A stretch of 64,000 bases of DNA from Apostichopus japonicus (Eukaryota; Echinodermata; Holothuroidea; Aspidochirotida; Stichopodidae). Position numbers and translations under genes: made by a program. The DNA is taken from positions 22,715,984-22,779,983 of the forward strand of contig NC_092564.1 in assembly GCF_037975245.1 (NCBI RefSeq), read 5' to 3'. Position 1 is the first letter of the stretch, and every line of letters starts with the position of its first letter. The notes beneath the pieces were generated by a model, which ran no database searches, was not told where the DNA came from, and saw only the letters and a list, made by a program, of their open reading frames with translations. Of this stretch, positions 1 to 14,400 are shown one piece after another.

Positions 1-3000
1 GGGATGATGAGTTTAATGCATTAAAATGGGGTCTAAAATATAAAGATGTGATCAAAAGGATATGGCTAGACTTAAATTGCAGACAATGAGTGTATTTGAT
101 CATGTTGTCTATATTGATTAGTTCTGTAATGTAGTGATTTCAAGTGGGTCAATTACGGTACGTCTGTTGATTATAATTCTTTTTCCGATATTGACCTTTG
201 CTGATGAGGTCAAAGGTAAGACGTAGGCACATATAGTACTGCAGTAAAGCTAGTCCGTTCAATCCAAATTGCAAACACTGATGTTTTACTCTGTTAAGAA
301 CTTCATGGATTTGCGTATGATGGATTCACAGGTACTAGTAAACCTATAACAGGCTATAGTTCCATTACATAATCTCTATTTATGTCACGATACACCATTA
401 CTAAATAACTACCGCAGAAACGCTATGAAGAATGCCTCCGTTTCTAAAATTGTAGCAACTATCCGAAAAATGTTAAAAATAAAATACAACTAGAACAGCC
501 CGTTTCGTGTATGAACAATTACGCTAGGTTCTGCAGATCAACAATCACTTTTTGTTAGGATTAAGCTATAAGTGGTGATGTTTGTTTTGATCAAGGAGAC
601 AATCAACAGTACTTTAACAAGTCTGTTCTAATGAAATACTAGGCCTACTTTCCACAAGCCGATGTATGTTGTCTAAACACAGCCATGTCTACGCTTAGGG
701 CTATGCATTTTTGATGAATGGATTTTGATGTTTAAATCACGCGTACACAGTATTATTCGGCACTCGACTCAAGCAGTCCGTCTATGGCAAGCCTGATGTG
801 TAATAATTCGAAAAAGTCAGTTTATCGCCGATATAAACTCAGTTTAAGAATTTGCTTTTGTTTTGTTGTTGATTTGATGTGTTGTTTGTCGTGGCTTGAC
901 ATATCCGTGTCCATACGGTACAGTGTATCGTGCACAGTTGCTAGAATAGGCTTTTGATATAACGGTTTAGAAGAAGAAATATGTAACTAGGTAGATTTTA
1001 AAAGAAAAGAAATTAACCAGACAGCAAAACTGCAGTGTGGTTTCAATGATGCTACATGAATAATATAATATGAACGTGACAAACTAGGCTGTAGAGTATA
1101 GCCAGGACGAACAGCATAATTCAATCTAACTAGTACAGCAAAAGGCATTGGTATATGACAAACAATATTCACATCGACAGCTGATGACCGAGATGAAAAC
1201 TATTCTTGTATTCAGCACACAGATTGATCTCTACCAAAGACAACAAGCTTCTTCTTCCCAACGTGGAACACCTACAAGTTGTACATTAAACAGGCGCCGG
1301 GCGATTCTATCCCCCTGGTCCCCAAGATTGTGCGTTTGGTTTGCCTCTAAAACACCTAAAGTTTTTGTTTGGCATTGAATCTCGAACATTGCGAAATACG
1401 ACGGAAAACCTCCAACAACAGAAGTAAAGATATAATACCGATGATTCACAATGATATCGTCCATTCGTCGATTAGTCGAGTTCATAGCACACGGCAACTC
1501 CAAAGAGTTAGCGACACACTTAAGTCAAAGGAGATTTGGCCGAGGCTTCCGTTCTTTATCCAAGGATGCCAATTTCCAACATCCTCTTTTATTCTAATGA
1601 GGCGTAACGCACATGTTATCTAATAGGCTGGTCGGTTGAGGATACGGTAGATTATAAAACAAGGTTTCCACAATTTGACCCCTGGTGGGTCCAGATGACA
1701 TTAACCTCCACCAGAAACATCAGCCTTCTTGTACTTAACGAGCCACAACGATATACTAAATATGAGATTGGTCCAAGCTTCCCTTCTTGAGATAGCGTGT
1801 TTACAAGATTTTCACAATTTGACCCTTGGGACCCCAAATAAACTTTGACCTCCCCAAAACAATAAGCCTCTTCTACTCAATGTGGTACTCCTACACACCA
1901 TATATGAGATTTGAATTTTCCCTTCTTGAGATATTGTGTTTACAAGCAAGGCGTCACACACACGCACATACACACAAATATCGCATCCGCCTGCATGACT
2001 ACAAAGGTTACGATTAAGATCAAAACCAAAAACGAATGTCGTTGGTTGTAGGTTAAATTATCACAATTCAAAACTACATCATATATAAATACAAGTACTC
2101 AGAGCAATGTGGCTTTCAGCTTTGTTAATATAATGCGTCCTCGCTGACAATCATAAATTTATTATATTTACAACACAAAATCAAGTGTTCATCGTTGCAT
2201 AATTAACAACTTTGTGATTTCGTTTAGCGCAGTTGTAAAACTGATAATCAACAGAGGGTATATATACACAAGTATACAGATAAAAAGGACTTCCCGGCGC
2301 TAACATGTTTGGCAAACTGTAGCCATATAATTAAATAAAAGAATATTTTCTAAAAGACATTCGAATACAGAAAATGAAAGCAATATGTAAGCTTAAATTC
2401 AATTCCTTCAATATTCTCTCTCAGATGACTGATATATTCATTTTATGTAGTTATAATTTCGGTGACCATAAATAGCAACATTCGTTTATCGTTCATATTG
2501 TAATCGACAACGTCGGGAGTTTCGTGCTGAATAGGCGTTCTCACTTCAATCTATTTAGTAAATGTATATTTCATCTTTTCAGTATGAAAATAAGCATATT
2601 GATATTATAGTAGTTGTAAGCACCCATATGCAGAAAGTAACATGATGCGATTCTCCAAAGATTCTTATTTGAAAGGAATAGGCGACCTCTCCTCGAAGTT
2701 GAATGTTTTTGTAGTTTGTATTAAATTTCAATTCAGAGATGTAACAGAATAGAGGAGTAGCCATATCACAGATTGAGCGTAATACAGCTATTCATTGCAA
2801 TGTGATCGAACAAGAGTGTCATCTTCCACATTTACATGTTGCAGTGAGCTTTGATTCCTACACATTACTAGTACACCGACAACCGTCATAATGTTCTCAC
2901 TGAAATGACACGGGCAGTTGCACTCCACATTTACCTCTTCTTATGTTTTCCTTTCAAACGTCTTGCCACTACTGAAGTTGAGATGTTTTCGAAAATAGGT

Positions 3001-3939
3001 AGAAACTAATACATCGCATTGCCTAACGAAGAGTTAAAGCCTGGTTATATTTAAAGCCTAAACACGCCTTAATCAGTCTCTTTTCTGTGACATTTTGATA
3101 ATATGTTGATGCAATTATACATTGTCTACAAGAGATATACATAAATCGCAATACAACTTAAATTAAAATGATCGATTTTCGGTCACTCAAAGTCATGCAA
3201 TGTAATTTTCAAGAATTGTTTTGTAATGAAACAGTAATTTTAATAAGGATAGATAGCAGGAAGGAAACAAAGTAAAAAAGTTATAGTAGCCTATTTTAAA
3301 GCGATCTATACAGCGCGTTACCACCCCACCCGACTTAGAGATGATTCTCGGAATGAAAACTTTAAACAAACACCATCTGGCAAGGCCCCATACCGCAATT
3401 TTCCGAATAGCATTCGAACACATAAATCTTCGAGATTAGAACGAGAGGCATGTGGTTGGTCTGGTAATTCCCCTGTCTGTCGAAAGCATAAAGTCTTGTA
3501 TGGGCAATTGATGCAGCCTGGCTGGTAGCTTCATGTTCGCCAAATTTGTCGGGACAATTAAAGACCTTTGTCGGGTAAAAATTGTCACCCCACTTGTCAG
3601 ACCTACTGTGGCGTCACTGCATACATATTTAGGACATTTGTAAGTTACTACTATTATAGACATTATTCCAATGTACAGGCTTCAGAAATATTTGATGCTA
3701 ACAAAAAGAGAATATATGATCTACAATCTTAGAGATAAAGAGAAAAAAATTAAAATTTAAGTAGTTATAATCTTTGCAAATAGAAATTTTAAATGTTATG
3801 CCCGTTTTAACAACTTAGATGATTACATTGTTGATTATCAAAAATTTTCTTAAAATTTGAAATATCTGATGTTATGTAAATAACAGAAAATGTGTCTGCG
3901 CGAAGTGACTGTTTATGTGAAACTATAGAATACTTCGTG
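1..3939. other. 3' flank of GPCR copy 1, no gene seen
   Basis: No coding exon recognised. Positions 1-840 and 2110-3939 are recognisably similar to 55120-55870 and 58090-63280, so this is one half of the duplicated locus. Open frames here are short and lack family resemblance. Confidence 0.6.
1650..1965. repeat. Tandem copies of a ~140-bp dispersed repeat
   Basis: Two adjacent related copies, each with ACAATTTGACCC, GACCTCC(A)CC, a CTTCTT/CTACT stretch, TATGAGATT, CCCTTCTTGAGATA and GTGTTTACAAG. The second ends in a CACACACGCACATACACAC tract. No counterpart in the copy-2 flank. Confidence 0.6.
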
Positions 3940-3985
3940 TATTCATGTTTATTTAAGTTTGTATGAAGTATTTTATTTATTTGTT
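3940..3985 (-). promoter_or_regulatory. Candidate polyadenylation signals of the GPCR gene
   Basis: AATAAA on the minus strand at 3948-3953, 3972-3977 and 3976-3981, about 300 bases beyond the stop codon. The duplicated gene has an equivalent signal near 63283. No cleavage site can be assigned from sequence alone. Confidence 0.4.
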
Positions 3986-4284
3986 ATTATTATTATTTTA
4001 GCATTGTAGCTTGCTAATACTACTATTGTACTTAAAAAATTGATTACAAAACATCACTTCACTATTCAAGGAGACTTAGAGCTTGTCCCTGTTGGGAGTG
4101 CAACAATAATCAATATTTGTAACATTATTCTGCTTTGCCAGGAAGTTTTGAAATCCGCAACTTGCCATACCAGTGGCTGAAGAGTTCCACCTGCACAGTT
4201 TTGATTCACCTGCATGCTGAGGTTGATTAATAAACATTTTACTTTTACCTCTAATATTCGTTAACATAAATGATTACAATCATG

Positions 4285-5431
4285 TCACTCTTCCTTTTCC
4301 ACAACACTGGTTGCCTTGACAACAACAGTATCATTAATCTCCTTGGTTACATTTGCTACTTCTCCATAAGCAGATGTTGGTCTTAATGGCGCTGCTTGCA
4401 CCAAAGCGGTCGTATTGAAATCAACAAATTCATAACCAGAACCTTCATTATTTGTTTTGCCCTCTTTGTGGTCGTCAATGGCGATCGTGGTTTGGTAGAG
4501 AGGTTCCTGGTCTTTCACCAGGTCTGGAATTGAAGGAACCCCCTGGGTCTGTATCTCGGGACTGTAAAGGTTCTGAGTTCCTCCCGGTTCGATATCTGCC
4601 TCTGAAACGTTTCCTTCATATCCTTTTCTAACCTTCTCCACTTCGAAATATTCTGGTGTGACGTCACTGAACTGTTGATATTCTCCGGAATCGACAACCT
4701 CTTTCTCTATCTGGTTGTTTGGGGTTTCTTCAAAAATGATCAATAGAGTCGACTGATCTGGGTCATCTCCTCTCGCCTGATTATCGTGGACATGCAAGAC
4801 CCTTTCGTAAGAGTTTTCCGTTTGCCCGTGGCTGTTGGTTGTTTTCTCATTTTCTTGATCACTTCTAAGGGGAATTCCCTGGTATGCACATGCATCTTGT
4901 GCAATCTCAAAATACTCGCTATCATCTTTCCAGCTCTTCATCTCACTCACCTCCACCTTGCTGGCAGTGGCCGATGTAGACTTTATCAGTGCGGACAACT
5001 TTCCCTTTGAAGAAGATGGTAGCCCAATGGACATGGATGAGGTTTCAAAGCTTGTCCTGGTCCGACATACACGCAGCCAACCAACCCATATGGCTCTTAC
5101 ATCATTCTGCCGGACGCCGAAGAAGACAAAGATACAGAATCCTTGTAGTGAGTTAAAGATGCAAAATAAAATATTGGAAAGTGTTTTGAGTCCCAAAATG
5201 GAGACATATCCAAAGATCCAAGTCATTCCAAGTAAGACAGCAATTACCATTGCATTCTGAAACCGACGGAGCATCTCTCTGCCTTTATTATCGATTTTAG
5301 CGACTTTCTTCCTCCCACACGTCAATTTCGTGATTACCAGGATGAATATTATGAAATTGTAAAGAATCAAGAACGCCACTAATCCAAATACAAATATCAG
5401 AAAGACAAGTGATTGTGAACGTGGAAAACAA
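4285..5431 (-). CDS. Last exon: helices 5-7 and cytoplasmic tail
   Basis: 1,147 nt including TGA. TM5 about residues 2589-2613, TM6 2642-2661 (VIAVLLGMTWIFGYVSI), TM7 about 2664-2688 (SNILFCIFNSLQGFCIFVFF), followed by GVRQNDVRAIW and a tail of about 270 aa rich in Glu, Ser, Thr. The tail carries YxxPhi/ITIM-like tyrosines: SEYFEI, PEYFEV, SGYEFV, SAYGEV, SYERV. The first Met usable in the exon is inside TM5, so it cannot be an independent gene start; the exon joins TM4 through an acceptor at 5432 (TTTTGCAG). Confidence 0.93.
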
Positions 5432-8400
5432 CTGCAAAAGAAAAGAAAATTAAGTCATTTTCAAATTATTGGTATTACAAATTTTAAACAGTTTGCGATA
5501 AAGCCAGGTAATAAGACATTGACTCTGCGGACACATATGAATTTAACCATATAATATTGCTCATCATCAAATCAATACTAAACTGTTCCTTAAAGTAAAT
5601 CGGTTGTATTCGAAGGTAACTAATTTACTGATGGCAAAGTTTCACCAAAAGTGAGATATCTCCCATACCGACATGTTCATGAATCATCTGCATACGCTAA
5701 TGAAATATTGCCTTTACAAACAATATAACACTGCAAGTTTAAGAGAACATACTGCACAATGTTGACTCAAAGCCCCCTTTCAATATTTTGTCCTAACTTA
5801 AGATATGTTGGATAATAATAATGTAACGTATGGTGGATAAAATATGTCAGACGGTGACATCATTCACTCTGCTGTTTTCAGATGATTGCCCGATACATCC
5901 TCAAATGTGACAAAAGGCTATATGACAGATATAGTTATGACCTAAACATGCAAACTATTCCAGCCTTCTTGTTAAACAATCAAATTTATCCAACGGAATG
6001 TCTCATGATATGTATATTTCGTATTTGAACATACTAAACTTCAAAGTTTACAAAAATGCAATCTCTCTATGCGTACTTAAACTATCTAGAATTACAATAA
6101 TGCAATAGACATAAAGGTGTCCTTTTTAAATTTGTAATAATTATATGGTTTAGCACATAATATGCTGGCGTTCTTTTCAAATCTGTCATTATTACATGGT
6201 TTAACTCATAATGTGCTACTCGCTATGTAGATTGAATCAACTTACATCATATAACGTGTTCTTATGTTTGCAATAAAATAACTTATTGAAATGCAATTTC
6301 ATGGCGACAATTTAAATTACAACTCTGAAAATGTAATTTCTGGTAGCAGGAAAATCCCGAAAATAACTCTTTGTATGACATAGTCCAAGGAAAAAAATTG
6401 AGTGCTTTTAAGTTTTCTACAGTTATTTTGGTTTTCAAGATATTCTCCTTTAAAATATGCTAGATCTCTGGAATGCTCATTTAAGGCTAATATAATGATG
6501 ACGTCAGCTCTTCACTGCAGGCCTAATGGTAATATTCATCCATTGCTTTATATAATTTCTGATTACTTCTTTTTAGTTCATGTACACAATAAGCGATCCT
6601 TGGATGACATTGAACATCATTTTCAAGACATTGTAAACATGTTATTCGAGGCATTTTCCATTGACTTTGTTTTACATCCGAGAACCTGACCTATGATGGT
6701 CCATGTATGAGGCTATTTAGTACAGTCACTTTAATTGATGGACCCCAACTGTTTAAGGAGTAGTTTCTCAAAATTAAAAGAGTTATATAAGTACCAACAG
6801 GACTGATAGCAGTCCTTTTAAACGGTCTTAATTAAAATTAAAGTTGTGCTTAAAGTCATCCTTTAATATCTTTATTATTTATATTTATTACATGAATGAA
6901 TGGGCAAAAATGTGCATTGATGATGGGCAAACATGTGTCTCATTAAAATTCGTCTACCAGAAGACCAAATTTAATTTAATTTGACATATATTTTAAATTT
7001 CTTACTATACCGTTCATTAGCTATGCCCTGATGTAGGATTTCTGCTACTAACAGTATCTTATGGAAAACTTACTAGTCGCAACTTGCATACGAGTCTGGT
7101 GAACACGACACACATGCAATAACAATCACAGCTGGAACACCTGCAAATAGAAAATTTGTATAAAATATTTACTGCTAACATGTTCTCTTAATCATGTTTT
7201 CTTAGCAAGTAAAATTCCTCTAAAAAAGATACGAACATTTCAATCACCTTTATTCATAAGGTAGTGCTTTGTCGGATTTTAATTTCCGCCCTACAGATCA
7301 TTGCTCTTATCAATGTGTTGTTGATAATTCATATAAAAAAGTAATAATGATATTATTTTTATTCAATATTTTAGTGTCGAAGAATCCTTATACAGTAAAA
7401 TATACCTTTAATGGTAACGGTAATGCTTTAACCATAACTGAATTCACCACGAAGTTTGATATTAAAAATAATTTCCTATTTACTATTTATTATGGAATTT
7501 TAGCAGCAATCCCGAGAGAGTGGAAAGCCAATGTAAGGCTTATTGAAAGCCCTTCTGATAATGTTCTTCATTTGATAAGTTTAAAAACTAACTCATATCC
7601 TACTAAAATTATTTATAATGTCCGTATTAAACGGAAACTTATGCACACCTCACTAGAGCTGTTTCTGACTTTTGCCGCACATTGGTTACTTCAATTGAAA
7701 CTGGAATAATGTGTTCATGTTACCTTTTGTAGCTGTTAGAGATACCAAAGTTCAATATTTTCTACTTTGTTAATAATGTTCAAATTGCCAATTCAGACAA
7801 TTGATTGATCTCACGTTGTATAACAGAAATCAATAAATGAGATGGAGGGGAAACATTTATTATTTGTTATTATTTCTGACTCATTTGGAAAGCCGTGGAC
7901 AGTCCACACTCTAGGGCTCCAGGGCATGTATATTACAACCTTATTAGAAAGTGGCAGTTTGTATTTCCTCTTTGTCCACCAACGGAATACGCACAAAATC
8001 CCAACCAGAACAACAGTGGAAATTGCTCACTCAAAAAGTGCTACATTCTCCGACTTTCATAGTATTTTCCAAATAGATTTTTAGTTTGAAACTTACATCG
8101 TCGTTTTTGACATAAATTTGACCTAACAGCTGGCCTATTACGTGTTCTTTTGTTCAAAAAGTGGCCTATTTCCCCCTCGATTTTGGTAGACATCAATTTT
8201 TTTCATCTGGCAGCCCTGACAAGCTCCTCTTACTTATCACCATAGCTTTGTTAAAAGCATCATCATAGAACCAACCGAAGAAGGTTATAGACGGGTCAGC
8301 CTTAACTTCTACCTCGCAGCCCAACCCCTCTCTCTATCTCGCTCCTCTAATTGGATAGCAAAGCTCCATAGAAAAATAGCAAAGCTTCCTCGGGCAAAAC

Positions 8401-11400
8401 CATATCTAGAGGTCTCAAAATTTGACGAACGAAACTACACAATACAATAACTATTGACAAATATCTAGAAAACGGCAATGCAAAACCTATCAAATATTAA
8501 GTATGGAGTTGTTTTGAGGGTTAGAACGACAGACTAGTACATCATGATATACTGATGTGAACAGATACATATATATGAGAAAACTCACCCCATCCAATAG
8601 CACACGCTTTCAGTAAGAAGTTGCGTATTGTGGAGTTGAAAACTTTGACAAAAAGGAGATACATATTTGCGGCCTCAATGCTCATCCAAGTCACAGATGC
8701 AAGGAGGAAGAAGTGAGTGAGGGCGCCAAAGGAGACACAGATACCTTTACGACGCGTTTGATTGATACCGATGACGAAACAAAAGTACAGGCCTAGAAGA
8801 CTGATGCTCAGGTTGAGAATTATCTGCTTAGGTCTATTGCTTCGTAGCTTCCTGTGGTAATATCAGAAAATGTTACTTTTTAATCCTAATGATTCAACGG
8901 ATGGATTTTAAAAATAATTTAATTTTGTACATTATGGTTTAAGTTCTTCTATATATCTCCGTTTCTACAATTTGTGTACTCTTCGCAATAACATAACCAT
9001 TACAAAACGTATTACATATATAAACGTATCGTCACCTGCAATTAGCTGGCATAAATCCACCTGCATTTAGCTAGCATACCTACACCTGCAATTAGCTAGC
9101 ATCACCTGGAATAAGCTAGCATACCTCCACCTGAGAGCAGCTAGCATACCTATTCATGCATTTTGCTAGCAAACCTATTCATCCACTTGACTATTATACC
9201 TTATCCTGCATTTAGCGAGCTGACCTTCAACTGTATCTGGCTAGCGTACATACTTCTGCATTTAGCTCGAATACCTACTCCTGGATTTAGCTAGCATGAC
9301 TGCTTCTGGATTTAGATAGCAAAATAGCTGTATTTATAGCCAGCATACACACCACAGCATTTAGCTAGCACAGCTACTCCTGCACTTAGCTCGCATATCT
9401 ACTCCAGTTATCTGCAGTTAGGTAGCAAACGGCTTCACCATCTTTAGCTAGCGTACCAGTAGATACATTAAGCTAGCATACACACTCCTGCAATTAGCTA
9501 GTTTGCTTCCATCTGCAATTAACTAGCATACGTCCACCTGCAAGTAATTAGCACACTTCCACCTGCAATCAGCTAGCAGACCTCCACCGGCAATTAGCTA
9601 GGAAACCTACTCCTGCATTTATCTAGCGTACCTACTCCTGGATTTAGCTAGCATGTCTACTTCTGGATTAAGCTAGCATACCTTCCCTCGTATTTATAGC
9701 TAGCATACATACCTCTGCATTTAGCTAGCAAACCTACTCCTGCATAAAGCTAGCATACTTCACCTGTATGTAGGTAGCTTACCTATTCTTGCATTTGCTC
9801 AGAACGTTTACATTAGAAATACATTACATCAGAATTGCCAAGCACTCAAGGTTTATACAGCGTGTTACGTTTACCAGCTGTTTGTTGTTTGCAAATTTCC
9901 TAATGGCGTCAGTGCCTCAATTCTTGCTTTATTGTACATGTTAAGTCATTGCCTTGTTAAGTTACTAATTAATAACTATTTACAACACTCAAACTGTCTT
10001 AATGTGTTGTATCCTACACTCCCCCTACCCAAACAAACCACCCCACCATAATGGTATCAAAATACTAGCCCATGAAATAATACACCACTGACCCTCTTAA
10101 TCAACAAAACTGATCTTAGTCATAAATAATATTTAAAACAGGCTTACTTGCTAGAGAGATAAGTTATTATAATAACGATGAGGCCTATAACCGATATAAT
10201 ACATCCGATGATGCTAAATATGTCCAACGCTTTGCTCTCGATGCTGCCATGAACATCCTGAAATGAAACAGACAAACATACATTTTGTTTTAGGACCAGC
10301 GTCATCATTTACATTCCTCTACAGATAAACCATCATTTTTTTCTAGAGTTCCAAGTTTTCACTGATGCGGACAGTACAGAATTGGTTCTGCAGCAGTTAT
10401 TTTATTTGTAAAGTTAGAACAAACTGATTATTAAAAAATACTTTCTACACAAAAAGATATGACGGTATAACAGTGTCACAGTGTGGTACCTAATTCAACA
10501 TACGCATTTGAGCATGGTTTTCTGTTGGTGCGTACTAATATGCGTATGCTGTATCATTCTATGCCATAAAATTGTAGTATGTGATTAAAAAAAATTAATA
10601 TCATGTTTACTACTCAGAACCAATATTTGAAATGTTTGCTCAGGTTATTCCACACGTAGCAGAGTTGACCGAAATTATCAGTAATTCATGTCATGTTTTA
10701 CGTTGATGGTTTGTAGAGACCATTCATGACCAAATACCATGATCTGTCGTGACGTCAGTGATGACGACACGCAAATATATCAATCGAATGTTAGATTAAA
10801 ATGTTCAATCTAAACAAGTTTAATTATTTCATCCACTAGCTTTGATTGTGACGAACTGTTGGAAAACTTAACAGAATTATCAAACTTTACTTTCTGTTTT
10901 GATAATAAACTCACCATCTCATTATCATACAATATTACCTCATTATTGGACAACATTACCTAAATACTGGACAATATTTTCTCATTATTGGACAATAACA
11001 GGCTAAAAACAGGTGTTTGGATTTGGTCAGCAATTTTATCAAGTTTTAAAGAAAGCAATAGTGCCATTCGTTTCTCACCTTTACGTCACTCACTTGTCAT
11101 GTTAAAGAAACACAGTTCTTTGTAAAGAACATCTATGAAAAATCTTGGTCCGCTTGGGAGATATCTTAGTTTAAAGTCATGTCGAGAGCTGTCAGTTTTG
11201 TGAATCTATATTGTTATATCGCTACTAGGATCTAATAAATTTAATTTTTCCTTCTTTTGTTTTCTTTTTCGTTATTTGAAAGTAAAATGTTAACAGTGCT
11301 GACATGGAAACCAATGCCATCATTAGGGTTATGTTAAAAGATTCAATATTTTACATTCTGCATTTACAAAAGCCATATCAGGAAATAAACATTGCTGTTA

Positions 11401-14400
11401 AATAAAGGATCATGAAACTGAAGCATGGATGGCTCGATGATATCATATTTAGACTTGATCAAGTCTTCAGATTTGTTTGTGAAGGAACATGAAATATGTG
11501 TTGTCTGTCCATCGGAATGAGACTTATCTGTTTGGGGAGGTTGTTCATGGTAGTTATCTCCATAAAATTGACTGACTGGTGATGATGACTGGGTTTGTGT
11601 CTCCTTCAATCAATTTAAAATGGAACTTGGACTATTCGATAAAATGTAGATGGGGAAATTTGCTATTGAGTTAATTCTTATACTCACAACAAGAACAGCA
11701 AAGTTGGTGAGATGGCTGTATTTACATCTGTAAGATCCATAATCCAGACCTCCTACCGTTTTACTTCCATCATCTGCCCATCCTTTGTCGGTTGTGTTCC
11801 AGTAAGCGCACCTTGTTTCTTTGCACCAAAATGACTGATAATTGCAAATATAATTTAAAGCACAGTAGAACATTTACATGGAAATCAACATCTTTATGTG
11901 ACTGCCTCTTGTTATGCGTTTTTTTTTAACCTAGATAGCTAGATAATACTAAAACGTGATAAGTTGTATAGCAATACTGGAACACTGGTAGTATACTCGT
12001 GGTAAATATAACACACTAGTGATGACTACATTGCATTATGGTAACCAATGCGCGCTTGTCATAAATATCGAGCTTTAACCAAAACTTACCGATGTCATTA
12101 AAGGACATTGTTGAAAAGCACGATGCATTGCATGATGATAACCAAGACGAATTAAGTCATTACCAAACATTTAGTATAGCACCCAGGGCGCTCAATTGAT
12201 GACTATAAAGGCGCATTTTCACGACTTACACACAGTAAATTGAAACCACTACATATGCGCGTCAGAACACATTCCCTTTGAAAATATCATTTCTTATAGC
12301 GCGTTCGTATACACAAATGATGAAGCCACCTTTTACGCGCGGGGTAATGCGTTCAACTGCAATGTCATAAGAATATGATGACGGCAATTTATTATTATGT
12401 TTTTTTCTTCTTAAAACAGAAAACAGTTGGATAAAACAAGAACTCGGGCACGATTAAAATGTTCATTTGAATTTAATGGCAGGTAACTGGTGTTTCTTGC
12501 AGGGTGTATGAAGTAGGAAAATAGGTGGAGAATCATACCGGAATATCCCAATTTTGTGCAGCTACGATGTACCTTGTGCATAATAAAAATATTCCTACTA
12601 CGGCAAAATAAAAGTATGTAGTGCCTTCAGCGATGTAACGTCATCTAAGATGATAACCAAGTCGCATGAGTTATAGGCAGCACACACTAATAAAAGTCAA
12701 GACCCATTGTCAAGACGCATAGGTTGTCTAAGACAATCAATGCACGTTATTGATAACTGTGAGCCTGGACAAGCATCACGATTTCTGCAAATTGAATTGG
12801 AGGAATGTTTAGTTGTAGGATTATAGTTTCACTAGCCGATAATTTTTTTCGGAATTTTACTGTAGGTTGATAGTAAGTGCTATAATATACCTTTCTTGGA
12901 TGACTTGTTGTCTCAATGTTGGAATTATCTGGAAGGTCCTTGATTTGAATGTCTGTTGTTGGAGATGCTGAGATGATTAGACTGTTGACTTTCTCTGTTC
13001 TCCTAGTAGGGTCTTGAAAAAGGGCAGCAGTTCGATGAACCGTAAACACAAGAGCAACGGTCACCTGAGACACTGTACGGAATAAAAGAACAATTCTAAC
13101 ATCAAGCATATATACTTCAGCGAGAAATTTGATGTACACTTATAACAAGAAGCATGTGCTGCTGGAACATTCACGGTGTTAATCCTGATCTGCTGCTATC
13201 TGAATAAAGTTGTCTCAATTTGGTTTTGAGGACCATATCTAAATATTAACAAAGTCAAGAAGTAGAAACATAACCTAATAGTTCACATTTGTGTTTCAAG
13301 GCTGACACAAGCAAACCCAATCTGGTGAATGTCTACTGAATTACACTCCCATACTAGTCCCTTCTGACCTGTGTGATTCCTGGTGTGTACATAATGAAGC
13401 AAGACAACCTATGCTGTACCACTGGAGAAGTATAGGTCATACTAAGGTTGGATGAAAGATAAACTAAACTCTACCATTATTGGAATCCTCCGAAATCCTC
13501 CTTCCCACTTCGTGTGGTACTTTTATTGATGTCTTGACTTCATCAGTAGTTTCTTGTGTAGCTTTTTGTAGACTAGGCGTCAATACTACTTTAGTTTGTG
13601 TGTCAAACTCTTCATCGACGTTTCTATCTTTACCATCTCCGAAAGGAAGCTTGTATTCCACAGTTGCAGAAATAGAAATATCTATTTGTGCAACAGTTGC
13701 AGCAATGTTCGGTGTCTTATGAGAGAAATTCTTGCCACTATTTCCTACGTTATCCAGCTGATGACTGAATGCCTGTAATATTTCTGAAGAAGCTTCCTGA
13801 CTTATATTGAAATTGGAATCTTCGTTGCTTGATGTTGCTTGCACTACATTATCAATAGTATTTACAACGGCCACCGATACCTATATGGGGAGTAATAAAC
13901 ATGAACATGTTTAGAATGAGCTATCAGAATACATATCACATTGTTAATTTCTCCCTGTTAGTGAATTGCGTTATAACAGTAGCTCCTTCACAAATAGAAA
14001 TACTGCAAATCAATTTCCTTCCATTCAATTGAATGTGTTTTTAAGCGTAAGATCATGTTCCATGATTTGTTGTCATTTGCAATAAACATATGCTTGATTG
14101 TTTTACTAAATATTGCATTTGGTCCCTATCCTCTAAAGCTTGACGCTTGAAGCCTTTTATTATTTTGAATTATATGTGACATCAAGCAGTAACATCTGGG
14201 ATATGCCAATGAGAGCAAGAAACCCTAATGTGTCTGGTGGAATAATCCAAGCTGCAATATGATGGATTTCTATATTACATTTAATTTAATAGGTCAGTAT
14301 CTGGTTTAGTAAGTCCGAATATCCGTAATCGATGAATTGGTCTGAGTTACTCGAATAGTCAGTTTGAAATGCTGAGCTTCACAAATTTGCTTTGATTTAT

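Noticed and set aside
4515-5260. Other frames across the last GPCR exon
   Set aside because: Overlap the long tail frame, which has family motifs and correct splice phase.
6402-6689. 95-codon plus-strand frame in a GPCR intron
   Set aside because: AT-rich composition, no recognisable domain, antisense to the gene.
13480-13778. Plus-strand frames across GAIN exon B
   Set aside because: Shadows of the real minus-strand exon.
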